Source: Sorangium aterium (GTDB lineage Bacteria > Myxococcota_A > Polyangia > Polyangiales > Polyangiaceae). From it: a stretch of 64,000 nt of DNA. Numbering within the stretch: position 1 is the stretch's first letter; every line of letters begins with the position of its first letter. The notes beneath the pieces were generated by a model. The model made no database searches. It was not told the origin of the DNA and saw nothing but the letters and a program-made list of their open reading frames with translations. Below, in pieces: positions 17,713 through 25,753 of this stretch. The DNA lies in assembly GCF_028368935.1 (NCBI RefSeq), contig NZ_JAQNDK010000003.1, positions 310,001 through 374,000 of the forward strand, given 5' to 3'. Made by a program: the position numbers and the translations under genes.

Positions 17713-19365
17713 TCAGGGATACGACGTCTTCCCGTAGATGCACCAGGCGCCGCCCTTCCGGAGGGCGATGGCCTGGAGGAGCCTGTAGTCGGCCTTGAAC
17801 CTGGGGTCGTCGTACGAGGCGCGGGAGGAGGGCACCGTCGGGTTCTTGCAGTCGATCCCGGAGGAGATGACCAAGAAGTAACGCGGGTTCTTCGCGAAGA
17901 TCGCGTCGGTGTAGCCGGCCCCGACCTTGTGCGTGTACCCGCCCGGCAGGCGGGAGACCTCGGGGCTGAGCAGCCCGAGCATGTCGACGACCGGGAAGCC
18001 CGTGCGGTAACCGACGTAGCCGATGTCGGCCAGCGCGATGGGGCCAGGCTCCGCGTTCTGGGCGAGCCACTCCGCGGAGCGCCCTGCCGCGTCGTCCCAG
18101 AAGCCCTTGTCGTTGACGAGGAGGTTCCGCTGGGCCCGCACGAGCTCGCCGGCGCGGGTCGCGATCGTGATCGCGCCGAACGCTGCGATCGCGATCGACG
18201 CCACGCGCTCGCGGCGCGCTGCGATCGCGCGGACCGCGTCGTCGACGAGCAGGAACGCGAACGGCTCTGCCGGCGCGAGGAACCGGAAGTAAGGCATCCA
18301 GTCGCCGCCCACCGCGACGACGTACACGCCGAAGAGCAGCGCGATCGACGCGATCGCGAGGCCGCTCCGGCGCCGGTGGACGATGGACGAGGCGACCGAC
18401 AGGAGCCCGAGCCACAGGAAGGCGCCGGCGTGCTGCGCGTACTTGCGGACGTAGTCGCCCCCGCCCTGGATTTGCAGCGCGAAGTCGCCCGTCTTCGCGG
18501 CGAGCGTGTTCGGGAGCCATGCGCCGTAGTAGCTGTGCCGCCACACGAGGTGCGCGGCGACCGGGAGCGCGAACGCGACAAGGCGCAGCGCGCTCCGGCG
18601 CGAGAGCGCCTGCTCCGAGTGCCAGACGACGAGCAGACCGAGGAACAGCGGCGCCTCAGGGCGGGTGAGCGCGGCGAGCGCGAACACAGCGCCGGACAAG
18701 GGGAACCAGGGGAACGAGGAGAAGACGAGCGCGGATCGAGCGCCGCCGTCGTCGCTGGCGGCGTCCTCTTCACGGAAGAAGAGCTCGGTCCCCGCGAGCG
18801 TGAGCAGGAGGAACAGCGGCGTCTCCAGCCCGAACACCGCGTAGCCGGAGAAGAGGACGCTCATCGCGAGCAGCCACGTCGCGAGGCAGGGCACGTTCGA
18901 GAACGGACGCAGCCGCCGGGAGAGGAGGTACGTCGGGACGAGCGCACCTGCAGCGCAGGCGGCGCCGAGCACCTTCGACGCCGCCGCCGGCGCCGCGCCG
19001 AGCTTCACCGCCGCGGCGAGGAGCACCGTCCAGAGGAAGTTCGTGTAGCCCTCGACGCGCTCGCCCACGTTGTAAACGAGCCCATTTCCGTTCGCGAGGT
19101 TCTCCGCGTACCGGAACGAGATGTATGCGTCGTCGATCGTGAAGCTCGCGACGCGGAGCGCAGCCGCGATCGTGATCACCATCGGCGCGAGCAGCCCGAG
19201 CGTGAGCTCCAGCGAAGCGGGGAGGGGAGCGCCAGCGAGCCAGCTTCGAAGATCGCGCGCCGGCGAGGCGTGGCGCTCCGCTCCCGACGGCTCCTCGCCT
19301 TCGAGGGACTCGTCGTATCCCACCTCCTCGCTCCTCTCCCCTGTGGCCACGGGCTCGTCGCTCAT
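17713..19365 (-). CDS. GT-C family membrane glycosyltransferase (arabinofuranosyl/mannosyltransferase-like)
   Basis: 550 residues. A ~50-residue acidic cytoplasmic N-terminus precedes about ten transmembrane helices. Right after helix 1 comes [20 protein letters not shown], with the DD pair typical of the first extracytoplasmic loop of polyprenyl-phosphate-sugar dependent GT-C enzymes. [12 protein letters not shown] then matches the AftB-like subfamily. The C-terminal ~130 residues are soluble and would face the periplasm. Such enzymes add a sugar from a lipid-linked donor to envelope glycans or proteins. Donor and acceptor are unknown. It is a single gene, divergent from the GMC dehydrogenase operon. 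Confidence 0.75.
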   Translation of the reverse strand: MSDEPVATGERSEEVGYDESLEGEEPSGAERHASPARDLRSWLAGAPLPASLELTLGLLAPMVITIAAALRVASFTIDDAYISFRYAENLANGNGLVYNVGERVEGYTNFLWTVLLAAAVKLGAAPAAASKVLGAACAAGALVPTYLLSRRLRPFSNVPCLATWLLAMSVLFSGYAVFGLETPLFLLLTLAGTELFFREEDAASDDGGARSALVFSSFPWFPLSGAVFALAALTRPEAPLFLGLLVVWHSEQALSRRSALRLVAFALPVAAHLVWRHSYYGAWLPNTLAAKTGDFALQIQGGGDYVRKYAQHAGAFLWLGLLSVASSIVHRRRSGLAIASIALLFGVYVVAVGGDWMPYFRFLAPAEPFAFLLVDDAVRAIAARRERVASIAIAAFGAITIATRAGELVRAQRNLLVNDKGFWDDAAGRSAEWLAQNAEPGPIALADIGYVGYRTGFPVVDMLGLLSPEVSRLPGGYTHKVGAGYTDAIFAKNPRYFLVISSGIDCKNPTVPSSRASYDDPRFKADYRLLQAIALRKGGAWCIYGKTSYP

Positions 19366-19431
19366 CGGGCGCCGACCATACCGCGATTGTCACAGCCACA
19401 ACGTCGAGCCGCGTAAATCGGGACAGGATGG

Positions 19432-19472
19432 TGTGCGCACATCCCGACGCAGTGCGAACGAAATTGCGCACT
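19432..19472. promoter_or_regulatory. Palindromic operator candidates between divergent genes
   Basis: TGTGCGCACA (19432-19441) is a perfect 10-bp palindrome. Ten bases further is AGTGCG-N10-CGCACT (19451-19472), sharing the GTGCG core. Both lie in the 179-bp divergent region between the glycosyltransferase start (19365) and the dehydrogenase subunit start (19545). Repeated GTGCG half-sites suggest binding of one regulator. Confidence 0.4.
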
Positions 19473-19544
19473 CCGACTGCAGGACTACGCTGTCGAGGCA
19501 GCCACGGCGACGGCTTCCCGTGCTGACAAGGAAGGAGTCGAGTG

Positions 19545-20132
19545 ATGAGCGAGCTCGTTGCGCACCTGCCCGTGATCGGTCCCCTCGTCGCCCTGGTGGC
19601 GCTCGCCCTCGCCGCCGTCTTCCTCGCGCGCAGGGCGTCGGCTCCTGCTGCTCCCTCTTCCGCGCTGTCCGTGAAGGAGCGGGCCATCGTGGCGGCCTGC
19701 GCTGACGCCCTGTTCCCGGCCGGGGGTCCAATCCCGGTCTCCGGCACGGAGGCCGGGCTGGTCGAGTACATGGACCGCTACGTCGCGCGCACGCCGCGGC
19801 CTCTCCGGCCCTACATGCGGCTGCTGTTCCACTTCGTCGAGCTCTCGCCGTGGGTCTTTGGGCCGCGCCGCGCCCGCTTCACGCGTCTCCCGCAGGCCGA
19901 TCGCATCGCGGTGCTCGCGTCGATGGCGCAGAGCTGCATCTATCTCCGGCGGGTGACGTTCCTCTCGCTGCGGACGATGCTCTCGATGGGGTATCTCGCG
20001 AACGAGAAGGTCGCCGGCGCGATCGGCGTCGCCTGCTGCGCCACGCCCTTCGAGCGCCGCGCCGCCGGGAGAGCGGCGGGTGAGCCCGCCGCCGCGGCGC
20101 CCCCGTCGCTCGTGCCGGGGGTGACGGCATGA
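19545..20132 (+). CDS. GMC dehydrogenase small subunit (gluconate 2-dehydrogenase subunit 3-like)
   Basis: 195 residues from the ATG at 19545; AAGGAAGGAG lies ~8 bp upstream. A hydrophobic N-terminal helix (VIGPLVALVALALAAVFLA) anchors it. The body has LSVKERAIVAACADALFPAG and an SGTEAGLVEYMDRYV segment, like the small subunits that accompany membrane-bound GMC oxidoreductases. The stop overlaps the start of the GMC gene (ATGA), so the two are made together. Small subunits of this kind help export, assembly or anchoring of the flavoprotein. The family match is by pattern and position. Confidence 0.7.
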   Translation: MSELVAHLPVIGPLVALVALALAAVFLARRASAPAAPSSALSVKERAIVAACADALFPAGGPIPVSGTEAGLVEYMDRYVARTPRPLRPYMRLLFHFVELSPWVFGPRRARFTRLPQADRIAVLASMAQSCIYLRRVTFLSLRTMLSMGYLANEKVAGAIGVACCATPFERRAAGRAAGEPAAAAPPSLVPGVTA

Positions 20133-21775
20133 AGCTCCCCGTCTTCCCGGAACCGCCTCGCGCCGTGAGCCGCGAGCGCGGCGAGCGGCGCTCGCTCTCC
20201 GAGGCCACGCTCCGATCGCGGGGCGCTGTGGAGCCGCTCGCGCCCGGCGAGCCGCGCACCCAGGTGAAGGTGTTCGCCGACTACGAGGGCGAGGTGCGGG
20301 CGTCGTGCGAGGTGCTCGTCGTCGGCTCGGGTCCGGGCGGCGCGGTCGTCGCCAAGGAGCTCGCCGAGGCGGGGCGCGACGTGATCCTCGTCGAGGAGGG
20401 GCCGCCGTTCGGGGTGGAGGATTTCCGCCAGGAGGCGGGCGAGTCGCTCTCGCGCACGCTGCGCGAGGGCGGGATGCGCGCCGCCCGCGGGCGCATGCTC
20501 ATCCCGACCATGCAGGCGATCGCGCTCGGGGGCGGCTCGGTCGTCAACTCGGCCATCTGCGCGCGCTCGCCCGCCTGGGTGTTCGACAAGTGGGCAGAGC
20601 GGACCGGCACGGCCTCGCTCACCCTGGACGCGCTGCTGCCCCACTACGATCGCGTCGAGCGCCTGCTCGGCGTCTCGCCCACGCCGATGGAAGTGCAGGG
20701 CGAGCGCAACCTGCGCTTCAAGCGCGGCTGCGATGCGCTGGGGCTGTCGAGCGAGCCGACCCACCGCAACGTGCGCGGCTGCCGCGGCTCGGGCGAGTGC
20801 TTCACGGGGTGTCGCAACCGCGCAAAGATGTCGACCGACGTCTCGTACGTCCCCGCCGCGATCCGGGCGGGCGCGCGCGTCTTCACCAGCGTGCGCGCCG
20901 AGCACCTGCTCCTCTCCGGCAGGCGCGCCGCCGGGATGCGCGGGCGCACGATCGAGCCCTTCACGTGGCGCGAGGGGGCGCCCGTCGAGATAAGGGCGGA
21001 GCTCGTCGTGCTCGCGGCCGGCTGCATGGCGACCCCGCTCATCCTGCTCCGCAGCGGCGCCGCCGGCTCGAGCGGCTACGTGGGCAACGAGCTGCAGCTC
21101 CACCCGGGGCTCGCCATCATGGCGGTGTTCCCCGAGCCCATCGATCCATGGGAGGGCGCGACCCAGGGCTATCATTCGCTCCACTTCATCGAGCAAGGGA
21201 TCAAGCTGGAGGTCCTCTGGTCGCCTCCGGCGGTGCTCGCCGCGCGATTCCCCGGCTTCGGGCACGACTACCAGCGTCACCTCCGGACATACAACCGGAT
21301 GGCGCCGTTCGACGTCATCATTGCTGCCGAGCAGTCGCGCGGGACGGTGCGTCCGAAGCGAGGCAGCTGGGACCCTGATGTGCGATTCGACTACGCACCG
21401 CGCGACGTCGAGAAGATCCAGCGCGGTCTCGGCATCCTGTCCGACATCTGCTGGGCGGCGGGGGCCTCGTCGATCCTGCCCGGGCTGCACGGGGTGCCCG
21501 ACGAGCTGAGGTCGCCGAAAGAAGCCGAGATCCTGAAGAGCAAACGGCTCGACGGACGAGACACGATCACCGCGGCGAATCACGCCTTCGGCACGGCGCG
21601 GATGTCGAGGCGCCCGCGGGACGGGGTGGTCGATGAGGAGGGGCGCTGCCACGATCTGGACAATGTGTACGTCGCTGACACGAGCGTCTTTCCTGGAAGT
21701 CCCGCAGTGAATCCGATGCTTACGTGCATGGCGCTGGCCGATCGGATCGCATGCGGCATCATCGAGCGCTGGTGA
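20129..21775 (+). CDS. GMC-family FAD-dependent oxidoreductase
   Basis: 548 residues. The FAD-binding loop is VLVVGSGPGGAVVAKELAEA (~residues 60-80), followed by the GMC signature around ALGGGSVVNSAI. The C-terminal signature contains NHAFGTARM and then VADTSVFPGSPAVNPMLT, giving the catalytic His and Asn regions. A Cys cluster CRGSGECFTGC at ~residue 215 occurs in a subset of GMC dehydrogenases. The family oxidises alcohols, sugars or sterols and passes electrons to a membrane acceptor. With the overlapping small subunit it probably forms a membrane-bound dehydrogenase. No cytochrome subunit is adjacent. The substrate is not predictable. Confidence 0.88.
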   Translation: MKLPVFPEPPRAVSRERGERRSLSEATLRSRGAVEPLAPGEPRTQVKVFADYEGEVRASCEVLVVGSGPGGAVVAKELAEAGRDVILVEEGPPFGVEDFRQEAGESLSRTLREGGMRAARGRMLIPTMQAIALGGGSVVNSAICARSPAWVFDKWAERTGTASLTLDALLPHYDRVERLLGVSPTPMEVQGERNLRFKRGCDALGLSSEPTHRNVRGCRGSGECFTGCRNRAKMSTDVSYVPAAIRAGARVFTSVRAEHLLLSGRRAAGMRGRTIEPFTWREGAPVEIRAELVVLAAGCMATPLILLRSGAAGSSGYVGNELQLHPGLAIMAVFPEPIDPWEGATQGYHSLHFIEQGIKLEVLWSPPAVLAARFPGFGHDYQRHLRTYNRMAPFDVIIAAEQSRGTVRPKRGSWDPDVRFDYAPRDVEKIQRGLGILSDICWAAGASSILPGLHGVPDELRSPKEAEILKSKRLDGRDTITAANHAFGTARMSRRPRDGVVDEEGRCHDLDNVYVADTSVFPGSPAVNPMLTCMALADRIACGIIERW

Positions 21776-21993
21776 GGCGCGCGGCGGCGTGTCACCACAG
21801 GAGTCAGTGAGCCAGGGGCGCCGCATCCGTCGGGCAGGCACGGCATGTCGCGGACGGTATGTGAGGGGGGCTTTGCACCCGAGAAGGAGGCAACTCCCGA
21901 GTTGATACGAGGCCCCCGCGAGGTACAAGTTTAACGGCACGTTTCAACTCGCACGGGGCCGAGCCGTCCGTCCGCCGAGCTGGGAGGGAAGCT

Positions 21994-23805
21994 TTGGGAC
22001 CGAACGCAGTTTCAGCTGCAATTCCGCGCGGATCGCGCTCGCCGCATCGGAGCCACAGCCATCACGGCCGCGTGCTCCTCGTCGAAGACGAGCCCGACCA
22101 GGCGGCCATCCTCGAGGCGGTACTGCGCCACGAAGGGCTCGACGTCGTCGTGGCGTCGAGCGGCGAGCAAGCGCTCGAGATCCACCAGCGGACGCCGGCT
22201 GACGTGCTCGTCACGGATCTCAACCTGCCGGGCATGACGGGGGTCGATCTGATGCGCCGGCTCTCGCCCGGCGAGCTCGAGGGGCCCGAGCCGAAGGCGC
22301 CGCCGCCCCACGTGGTCATGGTCACCGGCGCGGCGTCGATCACGAGCGCCGTCGACGCGCTCAAGCTGGGAGCGGCCGACTACCTCCAGAAGCCGCTCGA
22401 TCCGGCGCGCCTCGTGCTGCTCGTGCGCGAGCTCCTCTCGTCGCCGCCGACCGAGTTCGACGACGACGATCCCCTCCATGGGCAGCTCGTGTTCGAGGGG
22501 ATGATCGGCGGCTCGCCGCGGATGCGGGAGGTCTTCACCCGCATCGATCGCGTCGCCGCGACGATGGCCCCCGTGCTCATCGTCGGCGAGAGCGGCACGG
22601 GCAAGGAGCTCGTCGCGCGCGCCATCCACAACCGGAGCCGCCGCCGCGCGGGACCGTTCGTGCCGGTCCACACGGGCGCGATCCCGCGCGAGCTCATCGG
22701 CAGCGAGCTCTTCGGCCACGAGAAGGGCTCGTTCACCGGCGCGTTCGCGGCCGCGGAGGGCAAGTTCGAGGCGGCGGCTGGCGGCACCGTCTTCCTCGAC
22801 GAGGTAGGCACGATGGACGCGGCCGTGCAGGTCAGCCTCCTCCGCGTGCTCGAGACGTACAGGTTCACGCGCGTCGGCGGGCGCAAGGAGATCGAGGCCG
22901 ACGTCCGCGTCGTCGCCGCCACGAACAAGGACCTGCTCGACCTCGTCGACGACTGCGTCTTCCGCGAGGACCTCTACTACCGGCTCAACGTGTTCACGGT
23001 GACGCTGCCCCCGCTGCGCGAGCGCAGGGAGGACGTCCTGCCCATCGCCGAGCGCTTCCTGCTGAAGTTCGCCAAGCGCTACGGCACCCCGGCCCGCCGC
23101 CTCTCGGACGCCGCCGTCGAGCGGCTGGCCGAGCACGACTGGCCCGGCAACGTCCGCGAGCTGCGCAACGTCATCGAGCAGACGGCGCTCTTCGCCTCGA
23201 ACGAGCTGGTGTCGGCCAACGACGTCCAGCTCGGCCAGGGCCGGATCGAGCGGCGCGCGGGCCGGCGTTCCTATGACAGCATCCCGTCGGCGAGGGTGGC
23301 GGCGCCGGTCGCCCCTGCCGAGCCGGCCGAGCCGCTCTCCGTGCCGATCGTTCATGCCGCCGACCTGGTGGTCCCCTCCGAGCCCGTGCCGTCGCACGTC
23401 GGCGCGCAGCCCGTGCCGTCCTCAATCGGCCCTGCCTCGATGCCGCGGAGGCCGGGGGAGGCGGGCACGCACGAGGCCGAGCCGTCGCGGGACGCCGGCG
23501 AAGCGGCGGAGCACCCGCTCGTGCTGCGCCTTCCTGTCGGGACGCGCCTGGCGGATGCGGAGCGCAAGCTCATCCTGCTGACCCTCGAGGCGGTGCGCGG
23601 CAACAAACAGCGCGCCGCCCGCGTGCTCGGGATCAGCCGCCGCGGCCTGTACTCGAAGCTGCAGGCGTACGGGGAGCACGTGGGGAGCCACGAGGCCCAG
23701 GGGCACAGCGAGAGCGCCGAGCCGCAGGACCCGGTCGACGACGTGCCGGTCGTCACCGACGAGCCCGCCCTGGAAGAGCTCGGCTCCGCGCGCGGCGACG
23801 CCTGA
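21994..23805 (+). CDS. Sigma-54-dependent response regulator (NtrC family)
   Basis: 603 residues from a TTG at 21994 with GGGAGGGA just upstream. A receiver domain occupies ~26-145, with acidic pair ED, phospho-acceptor Asp ~75 in TDLNLPGMTG, and Lys ~133 in QKPLD. The AAA+ sigma-54 interaction domain lies at ~168-410: Walker A GESGTGKE, the sigma-54-contacting loop GSFTGA (Ser for Ala), and Walker B VFLDEVG. A Pro/Ala-rich linker of ~90 residues leads to a Fis-type helix-turn-helix near ~530-565 (NKQRAARVLGISRRGLYSKL). It activates sigma-54 promoters when phosphorylated. No histidine kinase gene is adjacent, so it is an orphan here. The His/Ser-rich N-terminus (SPHRSHSHHG) is unusual. Confidence 0.93.
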   Translation: MGPNAVSAAIPRGSRSPHRSHSHHGRVLLVEDEPDQAAILEAVLRHEGLDVVVASSGEQALEIHQRTPADVLVTDLNLPGMTGVDLMRRLSPGELEGPEPKAPPPHVVMVTGAASITSAVDALKLGAADYLQKPLDPARLVLLVRELLSSPPTEFDDDDPLHGQLVFEGMIGGSPRMREVFTRIDRVAATMAPVLIVGESGTGKELVARAIHNRSRRRAGPFVPVHTGAIPRELIGSELFGHEKGSFTGAFAAAEGKFEAAAGGTVFLDEVGTMDAAVQVSLLRVLETYRFTRVGGRKEIEADVRVVAATNKDLLDLVDDCVFREDLYYRLNVFTVTLPPLRERREDVLPIAERFLLKFAKRYGTPARRLSDAAVERLAEHDWPGNVRELRNVIEQTALFASNELVSANDVQLGQGRIERRAGRRSYDSIPSARVAAPVAPAEPAEPLSVPIVHAADLVVPSEPVPSHVGAQPVPSSIGPASMPRRPGEAGTHEAEPSRDAGEAAEHPLVLRLPVGTRLADAERKLILLTLEAVRGNKQRAARVLGISRRGLYSKLQAYGEHVGSHEAQGHSESAEPQDPVDDVPVVTDEPALEELGSARGDA

Positions 23806-24206
23806 CGGGCATCCTTGCCGCTCCGCGCCGCGAACGCACGCCGCGCCGCGCCGCGAGCTCACACCGCCACACCGCAGGTTCGCAGTACCGCAGCAATCAC
23901 GGGTCGCGCGGGCGCGCCGAGTGTGAGCCGCCTCCCAGCGCGGATGGGCCCATGAGCCGCGCCGCGAGGCGGCTGGTCGCACTCCGGGACCCGACCTGCG
24001 CGCTGCTGCGCCGCACCCCGACAACGGTCCCGTCGGCGGTCCGTCCCTTTGTGCTTTACGAAGGGACGACGACCTCGGCTATCGTAAAGCGGAGCTGCGA
24101 GATCAGACGCGCGACTGGCACGTCAGAGAGCGGGCCACCGGCGCGGTATCAAGGTAAACTCTACGCGACGCCTCGCCGGCACTACACCCCAGCGGGCCAG
24201 CCCCCA
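23806..24206. other. Intergenic leader region, about 400 bp, before the zinc-ribbon/GYF gene
   Basis: There is no gene. The open frame that reads through it joins the downstream coding region only by lack of stops. The region carries two overlapping inverted repeats (24042-24090), described separately. No clear ribosome-binding site precedes the ATG at 24207. Confidence 0.45.
24042..24090 (+). promoter_or_regulatory. Two overlapping, mutually exclusive inverted repeats
   Basis: Repeat 1: CGTCCCTT (24042-24049) with AAGGGACG (24061-24068), an 8-bp stem and 11-base loop. Repeat 2: GCTTTACGA (24053-24061) with TCGTAAAGC (24082-24090), a 9-bp stem and 20-base loop. The left arm of repeat 2 occupies most of the loop of repeat 1 and shares base 24061, so RNA could form only one at a time. 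As DNA, repeat 2 could be a widely spaced operator. Confidence 0.5.
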
Positions 24207-25544
24207 ATGAAGATCACCTGCCAGTCCTGTCAGTCGAAGTACACCGTCTCGGACGAGAAGGTCCAAGGCAGAACCGTCAAGATCAAGTGCCGCAAATGCG
24301 GCGCCACGATCCTCGTGAACAGCTCGGGCGTGACGACGAACGGCGGGCTCGCCGATCCGGTGTCCGGCACGAGCGTTCCGAATGACGGGACGACGTACCT
24401 GGTCAACGTGGCGGACGGCGATCAGCGCTCGATGGCGCTGGCCGAGATCGTCACGAGCTACCAGTCGGGGGTGATCAACGCCGAGACGTACGTCTGGGCG
24501 GACGGCATGGCCGACTGGCAGCCGCTCGGCCAGATCGACTCGATCGTCGCGGCCCTGCACGCAGGCAGCGCTCCTGCCTCTGCGGCCGCGCAGGAGCCGG
24601 CGCCGGTGCAGTCGACGTCCGTGCCCAGCGGGGGAGCGGCCCTCGGGCAGACCTCCCCGGGCGTCGAGTCGGTCGCGGCGGCCGCTCCTCGGGCAGCGGC
24701 GGTGCGTCGCGATCCAGCGCGCCCGACGCAGGATCTCTTCGGCGGGAGCCCGGGCGTCGAGGCGCACCGGCCCAGCTCCGACGATGTGGCGACGAGCGCA
24801 CCGCTCTTCAAGAGCGGCGCCGCGCCTGGCCAGCGCGACGAGAACTCGATGCTGTTCTCGCTGAGCGCCCTCACGGCGAAGGCCGCCGCTCCTGCCCCGG
24901 CGCGGGCGGCCGTCAGCGCCTCGGAGGACTCCGGCCTCATCGACCTGAAGGCCCTCGCATCGGGAGCCGGCGTCCGAGCGCCGTCGCCCGTCGCGAGCAT
25001 CGTCGCCAACGATGGCGGCCTGTTCCAGCTCAGCGCGCCGATCGTGACCACGGCGCGAGCGCCGTCGGTCGCGCCGCCGAACGTCGGCGAGGCCCCTTCC
25101 AAGAACCGCGCCCCCTTGATCATCGGCGCGGGCATCGCGATCGCGGGCATCGCGATCGCAGGCGTCTTCTTCCTGATGAAGGGCGGCGGCAGCACGCCGG
25201 TCCCCGCCGCGGTGGAGACGACGCCGCCCACGGCCGCCGCGCCGGCGACGACGGCGCCCCCCGAGCCGGAGCCGGCGCCCACCGCGTCGGCGACGGCGTC
25301 GGCGACCGCGACGGCAGAGCCGGTCGCGAGCGCTGCGCCGAGCGCCACGCCGACGGCAGCAGGGGCGCGCCCGAGCACGAGGCCGTCGACGCGACCGAGC
25401 ACCGGCGGCAGCACCGCAGGCAAGCAGACGCCTGCTGCCGCCGCCCCGGCGCCGGCCGCTCCGGCCCCCGCGAAGCGCGGCGGCTGCGGGTGCGCGGCCG
25501 GCGATCTGATGTGCGCGATGCAGTGCTCCGCAAAGGGCAAGTGA
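24207..25544 (+). CDS. Zinc-ribbon / GYF-domain membrane protein with Cys-rich tail
   Basis: 445 residues from the ATG at 24207; the frame is open further upstream without a better start. Residues 1-40 are an MJ0042-type zinc ribbon (C5-x2-C8 and C28-x2-C31). Residues ~65-120 look like a GYF_2 domain (TYVWADGMADWQPLG). A long Ala/Pro/Ser linker leads to one transmembrane helix near ~305-325 (IIGAGIAIAGIAIAGVFFLM). A Pro/Thr/Ala spacer follows, then a tail with five Cys (GGCGCAAGDLMCAMQCSAKG). A cytoplasmic zinc-ribbon plus GYF followed by a membrane helix is the N-terminal layout of the Myxococcus gliding protein GltJ, though the periplasmic part here is far shorter. Function unknown; probably a cytoplasm-to-envelope adaptor. 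Confidence 0.82.
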   Translation: MKITCQSCQSKYTVSDEKVQGRTVKIKCRKCGATILVNSSGVTTNGGLADPVSGTSVPNDGTTYLVNVADGDQRSMALAEIVTSYQSGVINAETYVWADGMADWQPLGQIDSIVAALHAGSAPASAAAQEPAPVQSTSVPSGGAALGQTSPGVESVAAAAPRAAAVRRDPARPTQDLFGGSPGVEAHRPSSDDVATSAPLFKSGAAPGQRDENSMLFSLSALTAKAAAPAPARAAVSASEDSGLIDLKALASGAGVRAPSPVASIVANDGGLFQLSAPIVTTARAPSVAPPNVGEAPSKNRAPLIIGAGIAIAGIAIAGVFFLMKGGGSTPVPAAVETTPPTAAAPATTAPPEPEPAPTASATASATATAEPVASAAPSATPTAAGARPSTRPSTRPSTGGSTAGKQTPAAAAPAPAAPAPAKRGGCGCAAGDLMCAMQCSAKGK

Positions 25545-25753
25545 ACGCGCGCAGGCCGTCGTCCGATCGGTGAGCGCAGATCCTCGTCGCCGGAGCCGCG
25601 CGCGCGGCGGCTGCTCCGGCGCCGGCTCTGCAATGCGCGAACGGCATGAGCCAGACGCGGCAGACACGCACGACGCGCGCCGCGGCTGGACCTTCGAGCG
25701 GGCGCCCGCAAGGACGGTGCGGCGCCCGGACCGCCGCGCTAGCATCGTCCGTC

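Noticed and set aside
15459-18773. A 1104-residue minus-strand frame
   Set aside because: It crosses the DinG-like helicase and part of the glycosyltransferase gene in the wrong frame, with Arg/Ser runs and no domain.
21900-21960. Possible sigma-54 promoter before the NtrC-type regulator (GGCACGTTTCAACT)
   Set aside because: The GG is present but there is no GC at the required -12 spacing.
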